Shown: positions 1 to 7,974 of the stretch, piece after piece
How the letters are laid out: each line of letters starts with the position of its first letter
Position numbering within the stretch: the stretch's first letter is position 1
NCBI GenBank assembly: GCA_913044085.1
Contig: CAJWNW010000020.1
Span: 1 to 20,149 of the forward strand
Source of the DNA: an uncultured Flavobacteriaceae bacterium
GTDB lineage: Bacteria > Bacteroidota > Bacteroidia > Flavobacteriales > Flavobacteriaceae
Direction of reading: 5' to 3'
DNA: 20,149 nt
Notes under the pieces: generated by a model
Database searches by the model: none
What the model saw: only the letters and a program-made list of their open reading frames with translations
What the model was told of the DNA's origin: nothing
Program-made: the position numbers and the translations under genes

Positions 1-704
1 AAATAATGAGACTTATAAGTGACAAAACAATTGTTTACACCCTCTCTCAAATGAGGGAATTAGAGCTCGCCGAACCTAGCATATCCGTAGACTATGCTCC
101 CAATGCTATTTATCAAAAAGACGAGACTACTAGCCCGCCTTTAAGGCCTGAATCGGAAATCAATAATTTAATATATGTGGGGCGTTTAGTCCCATCAAAA
201 AAACCAATGTTGCTGTTAAAGGCATTTCACAAATCAATTATGGAGCTAGCCCCTGAAGTAAAGTTGTATATTATTGGCGAAGGCCCTGAAAAACAAAAAA
301 TACAAGATTACTGTAAAACGCATCAATTATTAGACAGGGTTTACACACCCGGACATTTGAATGATTATAATACTTTATCAGAGTTTTATTCATCCTCAAT
401 TTTTAGCATATCGCCAGGTTATGTGGGACTGTCAATTACTCAAAGCTTTTGGTTTGGAGTTCCAATGCTAATCTCCAAACAAGAAAACCATTCTCCAGAA
501 ATTGAGCTCGCAAAAGAAGAATTCAATGCGTTATATTTTGATTCTGACAACGAAAGAGATTTAAAAGAGAAAATAATAAGCATTTTTAACAATCGCTCAA
601 AGTGGTACAATAGAAGGGATCAAATTTCTCAAAACTGTAGAGAGAGGTATTCAATCGAAGCAATGGCGGGAGCATTTATTAAATCATTTCAAAACAACGC
701 TTAA
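1..704 (+). CDS. GT4 glycosyltransferase, C-terminal part (5' end outside window)
   Basis: Transfers a sugar from a nucleotide donor, probably to a lipid-linked polysaccharide intermediate at the cytoplasmic face of the inner membrane. The frame is open at the window edge, and the ATG at 6 lies well inside a GT-B fold, so the gene starts upstream. Visible here is the C-terminal donor-binding Rossmann domain: the YVGRLVPSKKP strand-loop (about residues 57-67 from that ATG), IIGEGPEKQ, then SPGYVGLSITQSFWFGVP. That last block replaces the usual GT4 E-x7-E donor motif and resembles the PGNVGL-type variant of some GT4 enzymes; the acidic residues come later (HSPEIE). It ends 4 nt before the next glycosyltransferase, so the two are surely co-transcribed. 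Family is firm; sugar specificity cannot be read from sequence. Confidence 0.88.
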   Translation, partial: IMRLISDKTIVYTLSQMRELELAEPSISVDYAPNAIYQKDETTSPPLRPESEINNLIYVGRLVPSKKPMLLLKAFHKSIMELAPEVKLYIIGEGPEKQKIQDYCKTHQLLDRVYTPGHLNDYNTLSEFYSSSIFSISPGYVGLSITQSFWFGVPMLISKQENHSPEIELAKEEFNALYFDSDNERDLKEKIISIFNNRSKWYNRRDQISQNCRERYSIEAMAGAFIKSFQNNA

Positions 705-708
705 TACA

Positions 709-1803
709 ATGGCAGATTTAAAAAAAGTTTTAATTATTGGGCCATTCCCCCCACCAATTACCGGAAATGGACTTTCAAATGCGGTCTTATATGAAGGCGC
801 TAAAGAAAAAGAAGATTTAATTGCTGACAAAATCTCCACATCTAGCAAAAATTTTGATGAAAGCGTTGGAAGCTTTTCTTTTAAAAAGGTTTTTAATGCG
901 GTTTGCTACAATTTAAAAATTCATAAAGTAGCTCGTGCGGATGTTTTATACATTACTCCAGGACAATCTTTTTTTGGGATCGTTAAATATGCCTTTTTTA
1001 TAATCATAGCGAAATTATATAGAAAAAAAATTATCGTTCATATTCACGGAAATTTTTTACACCAGCAATATAACAAACTAAAAAAAATAAACAAGATGAT
1101 TGCGAAGAAGCTTATAGGATCAGCGAATTCGGGCATCGTATTATCAAAGTCACTAAAGAAAAATTTATCACCCTTTCTAGCTGATGAAAAAATTGAGATA
1201 GTAAATAATTTTTTTGAGGACTATTTGGCAGAAAGCATTGAAAATGTTCTGAAGAATAAGTCTTTGGAGAAACTCAAAATCATATATTTAAGTAATTTAA
1301 TGCTGGAAAAGGGCATTATGGATTTATTGAGTGCCATAGAACTTTTGCAGAAAAACAATATTAATTACGAAGCGAAAATAGCAGGCAATATTGATATTAA
1401 AATAAAAGACAATATTTTAAAAAAAATTACCGAATTACAGCATGTAACATATTTGGGCGTTGTTGAGTCTGAGAAGAAAAAGAACCTTTTATTGTGGGGG
1501 AATGTTTTTGTTTTTCCAACATATTACAAAATGGAAGGGCAGCCGATAGCATTAATTGAGGCCATGGTAACGGGCAATGTCTTATTATCTACAAATCATG
1601 CCGGAATCCCAGAAATTTTTAGTGAAAAGAACGGATGTTTTATCAAGAAAAGGGACCCTCAGGACATTTATCACAAGCTAATTATGATTAATAACAACTC
1701 CAATTATTACCAAGAAATAATAAAGCACAATCATTTATATGCAAAGAAAAAGTTCAAAAAAGAATTATTTTTGGACAAAATATTGGAAATAATAACGCGC
1801 TAA
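709..1803 (+). CDS. GT4 family glycosyltransferase
   Basis: A 364-residue GT-B glycosyltransferase, full length for GT4. The N-terminal domain opens with LIIGPFPPPITGNGLSNA, the glycine-rich acceptor-side loop common in GT4 enzymes of polysaccharide clusters, and includes IIVHIHGNF near residue 110. The C-terminal domain has YLSNLMLEKGIMDLL near 195-208 and a complete E-x7-E donor motif, MEGQPIALIEAM, at about 275-286, followed by TNHAGIPEIF. No membrane helix or signal peptide is needed; it should act at the cytoplasmic membrane face on undecaprenyl-linked sugars. The ATG at 709 lies 4 nt after the preceding stop and the next gene begins 3 nt after its own stop, so it sits inside an operon. 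Donor and acceptor are unknown. Confidence 0.9.
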   Translation: MADLKKVLIIGPFPPPITGNGLSNAVLYEGAKEKEDLIADKISTSSKNFDESVGSFSFKKVFNAVCYNLKIHKVARADVLYITPGQSFFGIVKYAFFIIIAKLYRKKIIVHIHGNFLHQQYNKLKKINKMIAKKLIGSANSGIVLSKSLKKNLSPFLADEKIEIVNNFFEDYLAESIENVLKNKSLEKLKIIYLSNLMLEKGIMDLLSAIELLQKNNINYEAKIAGNIDIKIKDNILKKITELQHVTYLGVVESEKKKNLLLWGNVFVFPTYYKMEGQPIALIEAMVTGNVLLSTNHAGIPEIFSEKNGCFIKKRDPQDIYHKLIMINNNSNYYQEIIKHNHLYAKKKFKKELFLDKILEIITR

Positions 1804-1806
1804 ACC

Positions 1807-2502
1807 ATGCTTGTGAAAATAAACTTTTATAACATCCAGTTTTTTGTTGTGAATAGGGTTTTAGCCATAACCCTAATGAGTCTTGTACTTAGTTGCAATC
1901 AAGTAAAATCCTCCAGCGCCAGAACAGACAGTAATAAAGTCAATCCAAATCAAAAACTAGTTAAAGCCGATTTGATTATACCAGCTATTGGGGATTGGGA
2001 GCTAAGAGGAATCTCCGCCAAAATAGTAGGTGATAAGCATCAAAATCAAGCAGGTCTTAAATTAACTATTATAGACCACGATGAGCCCTATAGTTTTGTG
2101 GCAATAAACAATATAAAAATTGGGTACATGGGTGGCAATTATAGAATTACTATAGTTGCCAAAAACACTGTTGAAGTCACTCGATTAGGACTTAGAGTAC
2201 AAGAGGCTTATCCAAACAGGTTTGACGCCGTTTATGATTTAAAAAACCAATCTATAGTAGGCACTTTTAAACAAGGTGAGTTTGTTCAAAATGAAGTAAT
2301 TAAAGTTGAGCCATTGGAAGGCATGTGGTGTAGATACACTATTGATGCAGAGATAAAATCAAGTTATTTCAGGTTGATATTTGGCCCAACAGATGCTTCT
2401 AAAAAACAAGTTAGCATATGGGAGGCGTATGATAATTCTAAAAATGGTCAAGACATTCTTATATTGCCAGAAAGTTTAAAAGTTCAAGAATTAGAAAATT
2501 AA
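1807..2502 (+). CDS. Lipoprotein with carbohydrate-binding-like beta-sandwich
   Basis: No named family is recognised. The N-terminus is a lipoprotein signal: a hydrophobic stretch ending LMSLVLSC, with Cys30 as the lipidated residue. From the ATG at 1807 the n-region is unusually long; the GTG at 1849 would give MNRVLAITLMSLVLSC, a textbook signal, so it may be the true start. After a Ser/Asn-rich linker the rest is beta-rich. The order YDLKNQSIVG, then IKVEPLEGMWCRYTIDAEI, then VSIWEA follows the layout of jelly-roll domains with 'FDL...GWYRC...iyiWgaq' blocks found in tail fibres and sugar-binding modules. This likeness was judged by eye. Location between glycosyltransferases and the flippase, with 3-4 nt gaps, suggests a periplasmic or surface role with the polymer. 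An enzyme role has no support: no catalytic motif is seen. Confidence 0.72.
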   Translation: MLVKINFYNIQFFVVNRVLAITLMSLVLSCNQVKSSSARTDSNKVNPNQKLVKADLIIPAIGDWELRGISAKIVGDKHQNQAGLKLTIIDHDEPYSFVAINNIKIGYMGGNYRITIVAKNTVEVTRLGLRVQEAYPNRFDAVYDLKNQSIVGTFKQGEFVQNEVIKVEPLEGMWCRYTIDAEIKSSYFRLIFGPTDASKKQVSIWEAYDNSKNGQDILILPESLKVQELEN

Positions 2503-2506
2503 TCAC

Positions 2507-3763
2507 ATGATAGGCTTCAAAAAGAAAGAAACGCACACCATTTTATCTAATTTTTTCTCTTTGACAATTCTTCAAGTGGCGAATTATATTTTACCACTTA
2601 TAATCCTGCCTTTTTTGGTCAGAGTTCTTGATTTAGAAAACTTCGGAATTGTCATGTTTTCTCAAGCGCTTATTACATTTATTGTTATTGCAGTTGATTT
2701 TGGGTTTGATATTAGTGGCACAAGAGAGATTAGCATTTCAAACACTGACAAAGAAAGAATATCCAAAGTGTTTTCTGCAATTATTACAATAAAGATATTG
2801 CTCATTTTTTTATGGCTTTTAATATTGATATTATTGGTAGAATGCATTCCCAAACTAAAAGTCAATTCGAACATTTATTATTTAAATTTTGGAGTAGTTA
2901 TTGGTCAAGGACTTTTCCCGGGCTGGTTTTTCCAGGGGATTCAAAGAATGAAATTTGTAACTATAATAAACATTCTTGCAAAGTTAATTTTTACGGTCTT
3001 GATATTTTTTATTGTAAACAAAGAAGAAGACTTCTACTTAGTGCCTGCTTTTAATTCTATTGGGTTTTTAATTGCAGGAATTTTTGGATTGTTTTTAGCA
3101 TTTAAACACGTCAGCATTAGAAAGCCGGATATTAATTTAATAAAAAAACTTTTTAAAGATTCTGTTACTTTGTTCTTCGGCAAGTTAGCTACAAATATCT
3201 TTACTACATGTAATATTTTGATTTTAGGGCTTTTTGCAGGCAATACAATTGTAGGGATATTCTCTAGCTTCGAAAAGCTTATTTTAGCGATTAAAAACAT
3301 TTATACGCCATTTTTTCAAGCTTCGTTCCCTTGGTTGGCAAATAAGCCAGAGCACGAAAAAAAGGCATTCATTAACAAAACAGTTCCCTATGTTTTTTCG
3401 GTAGGAGCTTTCACATGCTTAACAATAATAATTTTTGGAGACGAAATTTTAATGCTGGTATTTAATAATTCAAGCTTAAACGAATACTCCATAGTGTTTA
3501 AAGTTTTTAGTGTTATCGGTATTGTTTCTGGGCTTAATATGGTATACATTTCTTTGTATCTTCCTGCCGCAAAAAAATATGAAGTGAGGATGAAAGTTTT
3601 TATTACAGCTGCCGTATTTCATCTCCTTGTCAGTATGATATTGACACCATTTTATCAAATTTATGGGATAGTGTTATCAGTAATTTTAACCGAATCGTTC
3701 TTACTGTTATTGGGGTATTATTATTTTAAAAGGGGGAATATTTCTTCAAAAAATACTTTTTAG
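2507..3763 (+). CDS. wzx: Wzx-type polysaccharide flippase (MOP superfamily)
   Basis: A 418-residue, very hydrophobic protein that should move undecaprenyl-diphosphate-linked repeat units across the inner membrane. The start is typical of RfbX/Wzx proteins: a short basic N-terminus, a first helix containing TILQVANYILPLIILPFLVRV, and then the 'GLxNFG'-like loop LDLENFGIVMFSQA. A second diagnostic block, FPGWFFQGIQRMKFVTI, falls near residues 137-153. About twelve membrane helices can be counted by eye, as expected for the family. It begins 4 nt after the lipoprotein gene and is followed after 22 nt by the first polymerase-like gene. Codon use is strongly AT-biased with many T runs, like the rest of this block. 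The symbol is given by family and context; substrate is unknown. Confidence 0.9.
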   Translation: MIGFKKKETHTILSNFFSLTILQVANYILPLIILPFLVRVLDLENFGIVMFSQALITFIVIAVDFGFDISGTREISISNTDKERISKVFSAIITIKILLIFLWLLILILLVECIPKLKVNSNIYYLNFGVVIGQGLFPGWFFQGIQRMKFVTIINILAKLIFTVLIFFIVNKEEDFYLVPAFNSIGFLIAGIFGLFLAFKHVSIRKPDINLIKKLFKDSVTLFFGKLATNIFTTCNILILGLFAGNTIVGIFSSFEKLILAIKNIYTPFFQASFPWLANKPEHEKKAFINKTVPYVFSVGAFTCLTIIIFGDEILMLVFNNSSLNEYSIVFKVFSVIGIVSGLNMVYISLYLPAAKKYEVRMKVFITAAVFHLLVSMILTPFYQIYGIVLSVILTESFLLLLGYYYFKRGNISSKNTF

Positions 3764-3785
3764 AGAAAAATTTAGTTGTTTATTC

Positions 3786-5048
3786 ATGAGCATTGTTGTT
3801 TTCATTTTAGTTGTTTTTTCTTGCTTTAAGAAGCCAATCTTGGGCCTTGCATTATTACTTCAAACTAATATTATCCGAGGCGTATTGAAAATAGACTATG
3901 TTGACCCTTGTTTTGGCTGTCCAAACGAACCAGATATTTTTTTAGGCATGGTCATGCCTTTAGTTGGATTCTCACTAATTTTAATAAGATCAGATTTCGT
4001 TAAAAAAGAAATCAAATACCCAATTGATGTTGCAGATTTTTACTTTTTTAGTTTACTTGTTGTGCTCCTTTTCACATCGGCTTATGCTTACGATACAGCC
4101 GCAGCCTTAGGGGTCTTTTTTAAATTTTTGTTTTTGAGCTTTGCCTTTTTTTTCACATCTAAAATTGTTATAGCCAACTCAAGCGAACCCAAGCGACTTA
4201 TTGGCTTGTTTTTACTTTGTTCATATTGGCTGTCAATTCTTTTTGGAATTATAGCATCAATTTTATATGTACAAAAGGGTTATGGTCAAGGCTATTGGCG
4301 CCTAACAATCCCTGGAGTACACCCAATTCCCTACAGCCAGCTAATCGGCCTTGGAGCGATTGCATCTTTTTTAATCTTCGTAACCAATGGCGCCTACTTT
4401 AACATTAAATCAAAATTCCGACTAAATTTTAATAAGATTATTTTGCCATTTTTATTAATTGTCCTCTTTGCCACAAACACTAGGGGCGTTATGGTTTCAT
4501 TTTTTGCATTCGTACTGTTTTATATTGTTTTGTCAAAAGTTAAAATCAAAAAATCAGTTCTTTATATTTCTGGAAGTGTTGTTGGACTTATATTGTTTCT
4601 CGCCATAGCCTATATTGATTTTGATGTTTTATTTGAAAGGCTTTTTTCTAGTTATACCAAAAAATCAACCAGCGATCGTTTTATTGCCTACTATGACAGC
4701 CTGCAGCTATTTATCAACCACCCTTTCGGGATTGGCTCTGAGGCCTTCCAACACTTCTCGATATTACCCTACCCTCACAACTATTTTTTAGAGTTAATTG
4801 CACAGTATGGCATTTTTGGGTTGGCTCTTGCTATTCTTCTAGCCTTGGTGTTGTTGTACATGTTTTTTATCACAATTCGTCTTAAAAAAAGGGACAATAC
4901 CATTGTGATATTATTTTGTTTGGTGTTGTATTTTTTAATTGAAGCAATGTTTAGCTTCACAATATGGATGCACAAGGGTCTCTGTTTGACAATGGGCTTT
5001 TTCATGGCGTATTTCTATATTTACAAAACAAAAAAAGTGAATTTATGA
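3786..5048 (+). CDS. O-antigen ligase/polymerase family membrane protein (Wzy-like, first copy)
   Basis: A 420-residue polytopic membrane protein with the layout of the Wzy_C / O-antigen ligase family: around ten or more helices and a large periplasmic loop in the C-terminal half. Family marks are TRGVMVSFFAF near residue 230, FGIGSEAFQHF near 318, and PHNYFLELIAQYGIFGL near 330-346, the conserved 'HNxxLxxxxxxGxxG' block after the loop. It would either polymerise repeat units (Wzy) or ligate finished polymer to an acceptor (WaaL); sequence alone does not separate these. An N-terminal DPCFGCPNEP segment carries a C-x2-C pair of unknown meaning. The stop codon overlaps the start of the next gene (ATGA), so translation of the two is probably coupled. 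Confidence 0.86.
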   Translation: MSIVVFILVVFSCFKKPILGLALLLQTNIIRGVLKIDYVDPCFGCPNEPDIFLGMVMPLVGFSLILIRSDFVKKEIKYPIDVADFYFFSLLVVLLFTSAYAYDTAAALGVFFKFLFLSFAFFFTSKIVIANSSEPKRLIGLFLLCSYWLSILFGIIASILYVQKGYGQGYWRLTIPGVHPIPYSQLIGLGAIASFLIFVTNGAYFNIKSKFRLNFNKIILPFLLIVLFATNTRGVMVSFFAFVLFYIVLSKVKIKKSVLYISGSVVGLILFLAIAYIDFDVLFERLFSSYTKKSTSDRFIAYYDSLQLFINHPFGIGSEAFQHFSILPYPHNYFLELIAQYGIFGLALAILLALVLLYMFFITIRLKKRDNTIVILFCLVLYFLIEAMFSFTIWMHKGLCLTMGFFMAYFYIYKTKKVNL

Positions 5049-6307
5049 CAGCCCTATTTAAAAGTTGGCATCACAAATTATTTCTTGCACCAATCATTCT
5101 ATTTGGCATATATCCCTTAATACCTGAAGTACAGGAGAGCTTTTTGCCTATTTTTTTACTATTGACAGCCGTCTATTTTTATTTTAAAAACCCAAATAAA
5201 GAGGTTTTTTTAAAGCCGTTTTTTATTTTAAGTAGTCTTTTTTTTATTTACCTATTAAGTCTTACAATCTCCTCTAACGTCTCTTATGGCTTAAGAAAGA
5301 TGGAAACAGCGCTTAGCCTTATTGTATTTCCGACATGCTATTTCCTTTTTTTAAAAAAATATCCTGTTGATTTTTACATTGTAAAAAGAAATTTTCAAAA
5401 GGTATTTTTTACCGCCAATATTGTTTATGGCGCACTCGCCGGCTATTTAATACAATTTTATAAATCTCCTAAGTTTTTATTTACTGACGCATCATTTATT
5501 AGAAGCGCAATAAGCGATATTCCATTGATTGGCGAGCACCCCACATACGTTTCAATTTTCTTTTCCTTGGCGCTAATGTGTGGGTTTTCGCTCGCAGCTG
5601 ATCTGAAAAACCGGTTGTCAAAATTATTAGTGGTTTTGGGGATGCTTTTTATTACTGGAATTCTTTTGGCAATCATGAGCAAGGGAATCATTATTGCCTT
5701 GATTGCTTCGATTTTTTCCATTTGGCTGCTAAGGCTCAAAGGAAATTCAAAAATCTGGATATTAATGGGGCTGACTATTGTTCTATTGATAATTCTATCA
5801 ATACCCAGGCAAAACAATCGTTTTTACGAGCTTGTAGACAAGCAATCTTTTGAAAAAATAGACATCAATAACTCTACAAATGTTAGATTCCATATTTTTA
5901 AAGCATCTATTCAATTAATAAAAGAGAGTCCCGTGTTTGGGTACGGCATCGGAGATGTCCAGGACGAATTAGATGCTAAATACAGCGCCATGGGGCTCAA
6001 TCTTCCCAAAAGTAAATTTAACTCTCACAATCAATTCCTTTTTATTTGTTTGAATTCAGGCTTAATGGGACTTTTAATCTTTCTGTTTTCTATTGCCTAT
6101 GTTTTTAAAACAGCCCTTTTGAAAAGAGATTATTTTTTATTGGGGATTCTAGTATTTTTTCTTGTTGCATTTTTATTTGAAAATATTCTAAGTAGACAGT
6201 CGGGAGTTATCTTATTTTCCTTTTTAATAAACAGCCACATGTTGCATCACACAGCTAAACTCAATGAACTTAAAAACGCCAAGTCTGATTTTGTTAAGCT
6301 AGAGTAG
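5045..6307 (+). CDS. O-antigen ligase/polymerase family membrane protein (Wzy-like, second copy)
   Basis: A second member of the Wzy_C / O-antigen ligase family, 420 residues from the ATG at 5045. The frame stays open back to an ATG at 4964 inside the preceding gene, but the 5045 ATG forms an ATGA overlap with that gene's stop and is followed at once by the first helix; it is preferred. Family blocks are MSKGIIIALIASIF near residue 202, GYGIGDVQDEL near 298, and SHNQFLFICLNSGLMGLLIFL near 326, the same 'HNxxLxxxxxxGxxG' region as in its neighbour. Outside these blocks the two look only distantly alike, so recent duplication is unlikely. One may be the polymerase and the other the ligase. The gene ends the first polysaccharide block. 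Confidence 0.86.
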   Translation: MTALFKSWHHKLFLAPIILFGIYPLIPEVQESFLPIFLLLTAVYFYFKNPNKEVFLKPFFILSSLFFIYLLSLTISSNVSYGLRKMETALSLIVFPTCYFLFLKKYPVDFYIVKRNFQKVFFTANIVYGALAGYLIQFYKSPKFLFTDASFIRSAISDIPLIGEHPTYVSIFFSLALMCGFSLAADLKNRLSKLLVVLGMLFITGILLAIMSKGIIIALIASIFSIWLLRLKGNSKIWILMGLTIVLLIILSIPRQNNRFYELVDKQSFEKIDINNSTNVRFHIFKASIQLIKESPVFGYGIGDVQDELDAKYSAMGLNLPKSKFNSHNQFLFICLNSGLMGLLIFLFSIAYVFKTALLKRDYFLLGILVFFLVAFLFENILSRQSGVILFSFLINSHMLHHTAKLNELKNAKSDFVKLE

Positions 6308-6323
6308 TAGAATTTTTGACAAT

Positions 6324-6344
6324 CCTTAAAAATCATTTTAAAGG
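6324..6344 (+). terminator. Possible weak terminator hairpin
   Basis: CCTTAAAA and TTTTAAAGG can pair into an 8-bp, AT-rich stem with one bulged A and a 4-base loop, 16 nt after the stop of the second Wzy-like gene. No T tract follows, so it is a poor intrinsic terminator and could be chance in AT-rich DNA. Confidence 0.22.
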
Positions 6345-6539
6345 CATAATTGTATCTTAATTATGCATTCTCTAAATTGCGCCTAAAACAAATGGGCATT
6401 ATTTGAAAAAGGCGAAGTTGGTTTTTTGCCCGCTTAAGATATTACAGTTATTAAATCATATAGGCCCTTTGGCAATGTCTAAGGTAAAAATAGTTGCTAT
6501 TGAATAAAATATTTCACAAAGAAATTAGTTGTAGAGATT

Positions 6540-6567
6540 GTAGCCGTGAAGCAGTTCTTGGCGGTAA
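6540..6567 (+). promoter_or_regulatory. JUMPStart/ops-like element
   Basis: GTAGCCGTGAAGC (6540-6552) matches the enterobacterial JUMPStart core GTAGCTGTTAAGC at 11 of 13 positions. GGCGGTAA (6560-6567) matches the ops octamer GGCGGTAG at 7 of 8. Order and strand are as in JUMPStart, but the gap between the two parts is 7 nt instead of 4. It lies 130 nt ahead of the polysaccharide gene at 6697, on the coding strand, a fitting distance. In enterobacteria such elements recruit RfaH, a NusG paralogue, for antitermination; Bacteroides capsule operons use UpxY NusG paralogues. Against it: the final G and the following bases that build the ops hairpin are absent, and GGCGGTAAA also occurs inside the GT9 gene near 14490. 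Confidence 0.35.
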
Positions 6568-6696
6568 AGACAATTACACCCCAATGATGGCAAAAACAAC
6601 AGAGCCCTCAACACTTACCCCCTATTTTTGCCTATAGAATTTATATACAATAGATATTGGACATCTTTTTTCTAAAAAATATTAAAAAAACGACTT

Positions 6697-7911
6697 TTGA
6701 TTAAGAAAATTACAATCATAGGAATTAATTACTACCCTGAAGACAGCGCCATAGGGCTTTACACCACACAAAAAGCCGAACACCTTGCCAGTAATGGCTA
6801 TGATGTCACGGTAATTACAGGGTTTCCCTACTATCCGCAATGGGAGATTCTAAAAGAGTATAAATCAAAACCGTATTTATTAAAGGAATATATAAATGGC
6901 GTTAATGTGTTTCGAAGCAAACAATATGTTCCATCTAGACCAACATTTTTTAAGCGCATTCTTCATTTGAGTAGTTTCACTTTGGGGAACTTCCTCAATC
7001 TTTTTAGAATATCAAAACCAGATTTGGTTATTTCCATTGTCCCTTTTACAACCTCGATTTTATTAGGCTGGTTTTTGAAACTTAGACACAAATCCATATT
7101 ATGGGCACATATACAAGACTTTGAGTTTGATGCGGCAAGTCAAACTGGCTTGGGGGCCTCAACCCCAACGTTCTTCAAAATTCTTTTTAAAGTTGAAAAA
7201 AGATTGCTCAGTAGGGCAACCCTTATTAGTACCATAAGCAATAGCATGATGCAAACACTACAACAAAAGTCTTGCGCTGAAGCCTACTTTTTACCCAATT
7301 GGATTGATGAAAATAAAATAAACCCAAGGACATCTAAACAGCATCAACTTTTAGCCTCAAAGAAGACTAAAATACTATACTCTGGTAATATAGGCGAGAA
7401 GCAAGATTGGGATGTTTTTATGGCCTTTTGTAGAGACATAGATGCTTCAAAAAATCAAATAATTGTTGTTGGAGATGGTGCAAAAAAAGACTGGTTGACT
7501 GGGGAAATAAACGCTTTAGACCATGTAGCTTATCACCCACCAGTGCCCTACGAAGAATTATCCGATTTATTGTGTAGCGCAGATCTTCATATATTATTTC
7601 AAAAAACAGATGTTTTAGATGCGGTAATGCCCTCAAAAATATTAGGCATGATGGCCAGCGGCACACCATCGCTAGTGATAGGCAATAAGGATTCTGAAGT
7701 AAAGCAAATCTTTGAAATCTCTAACGGAGGCCTGTTTTTTAGCAAATATTCTAATGCTTTAGTCAATGCGGTAGAAAAATTAATGGAGCGCCCATCCAGT
7801 TGTGAGGAAATGGGTAAATCCGCTAGAGCATATGTTCTTTCAAATTTTTCAAAAGCGGAAATTTTAAATAAAATGACTGAAAAGGTAAAGACACTATTAC
7901 AACACAACTAA
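6697..7911 (+). CDS. wcaI: WcaI-like GT4 glycosyltransferase
   Basis: A 404-residue GT-B glycosyltransferase closely following the colanic-acid enzyme WcaI (WbuB group) in order of motifs: IIGINYYPEDSAIGLYT at 7-23, TGFPYYPQW at 41-49, YVPSRPTFFKRILHLSSF near 75-92, HIQDFEFDA at 138-146, FLPNWID near 200 and SGNIGEKQDWD near 228. In the C-terminal domain the donor site is represented by DAVMPSKILGMMASGTP, where a Lys-x-Leu block stands in for the usual second Glu, as in this group. The frame has no ATG near its beginning; TTG at 6697 is the only reasonable start before a stop at 6673-6675. WcaI is assigned as a fucosyltransferase in colanic acid; that specificity should not be assumed here. 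It acts on the cytoplasmic side. Confidence 0.87.
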   Translation: MIKKITIIGINYYPEDSAIGLYTTQKAEHLASNGYDVTVITGFPYYPQWEILKEYKSKPYLLKEYINGVNVFRSKQYVPSRPTFFKRILHLSSFTLGNFLNLFRISKPDLVISIVPFTTSILLGWFLKLRHKSILWAHIQDFEFDAASQTGLGASTPTFFKILFKVEKRLLSRATLISTISNSMMQTLQQKSCAEAYFLPNWIDENKINPRTSKQHQLLASKKTKILYSGNIGEKQDWDVFMAFCRDIDASKNQIIVVGDGAKKDWLTGEINALDHVAYHPPVPYEELSDLLCSADLHILFQKTDVLDAVMPSKILGMMASGTPSLVIGNKDSEVKQIFEISNGGLFFSKYSNALVNAVEKLMERPSSCEEMGKSARAYVLSNFSKAEILNKMTEKVKTLLQHN

Positions 7912-7947
7912 TTTCATACATTACTGCTTAAAACCAAACAATCTAAT

Positions 7948-7955
7948 TATCTTTG
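7948..7955 (+). promoter_or_regulatory. Putative -7 box ahead of the decarboxylase gene
   Basis: TATCTTTG fits the Bacteroidota -7 consensus TAnnTTTG exactly and sits in a 63-nt gap, with a predicted start about 13 nt before the ATG at 7975. The matching -33 position holds CTG instead of TTG. It could give the decarboxylase, wcaJ and purD their own promoter. Confidence 0.42.
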
Positions 7956-7974
7956 TTTAGATAATTTAATTGTC

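Larger units (their letters stand above)
6308..6696. other. Intergenic leader region between two polysaccharide blocks
   Basis: This 389-base stretch contains no convincing gene. From left to right it holds a weak hairpin just after the stop of the upstream gene (6324-6344), an AT-rich part without clear motifs, a JUMPStart/ops-like sequence (6540-6567), and one TATTTTTG box (6623-6630) that fits the -7 consensus TAnnTTTG but has no TTG at the matching -33 distance. A 45-codon frame with a TTG start (6500-6637) has no supporting feature. The layout suits a transcription start upstream of 6540 and an untranslated leader of 150 nt or more ahead of the wcaI-like gene, but this is inference. Confidence 0.6.

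Noticed and set aside
4964..5044. N-terminal extension of the second Wzy-like gene to an ATG at 4964
   Set aside because: The extension lies wholly within the upstream gene in another frame, adds polar residues before the first helix, and the ATGA overlap at 5045 is a better start.
3786..6307. Recent tandem duplication as the origin of the two Wzy-like genes
   Set aside because: Equal length is suggestive, but the proteins share only family-level blocks and no nucleotide repeats are visible between them.
6394..6431. GGGCA / TGCCC inverted repeat in the intergenic region
   Set aside because: Only 5 bp with a long, poorly paired loop; too weak for a terminator or structured RNA call.
6500..6637. 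A 45-codon reading frame with a TTG start and a C-x2-C pair in the intergenic leader
   Set aside because: No ATG, no recognisable family, and it runs across the JUMPStart-like motif and a -7 box; a second frame is also open over part of it, as expected by chance.
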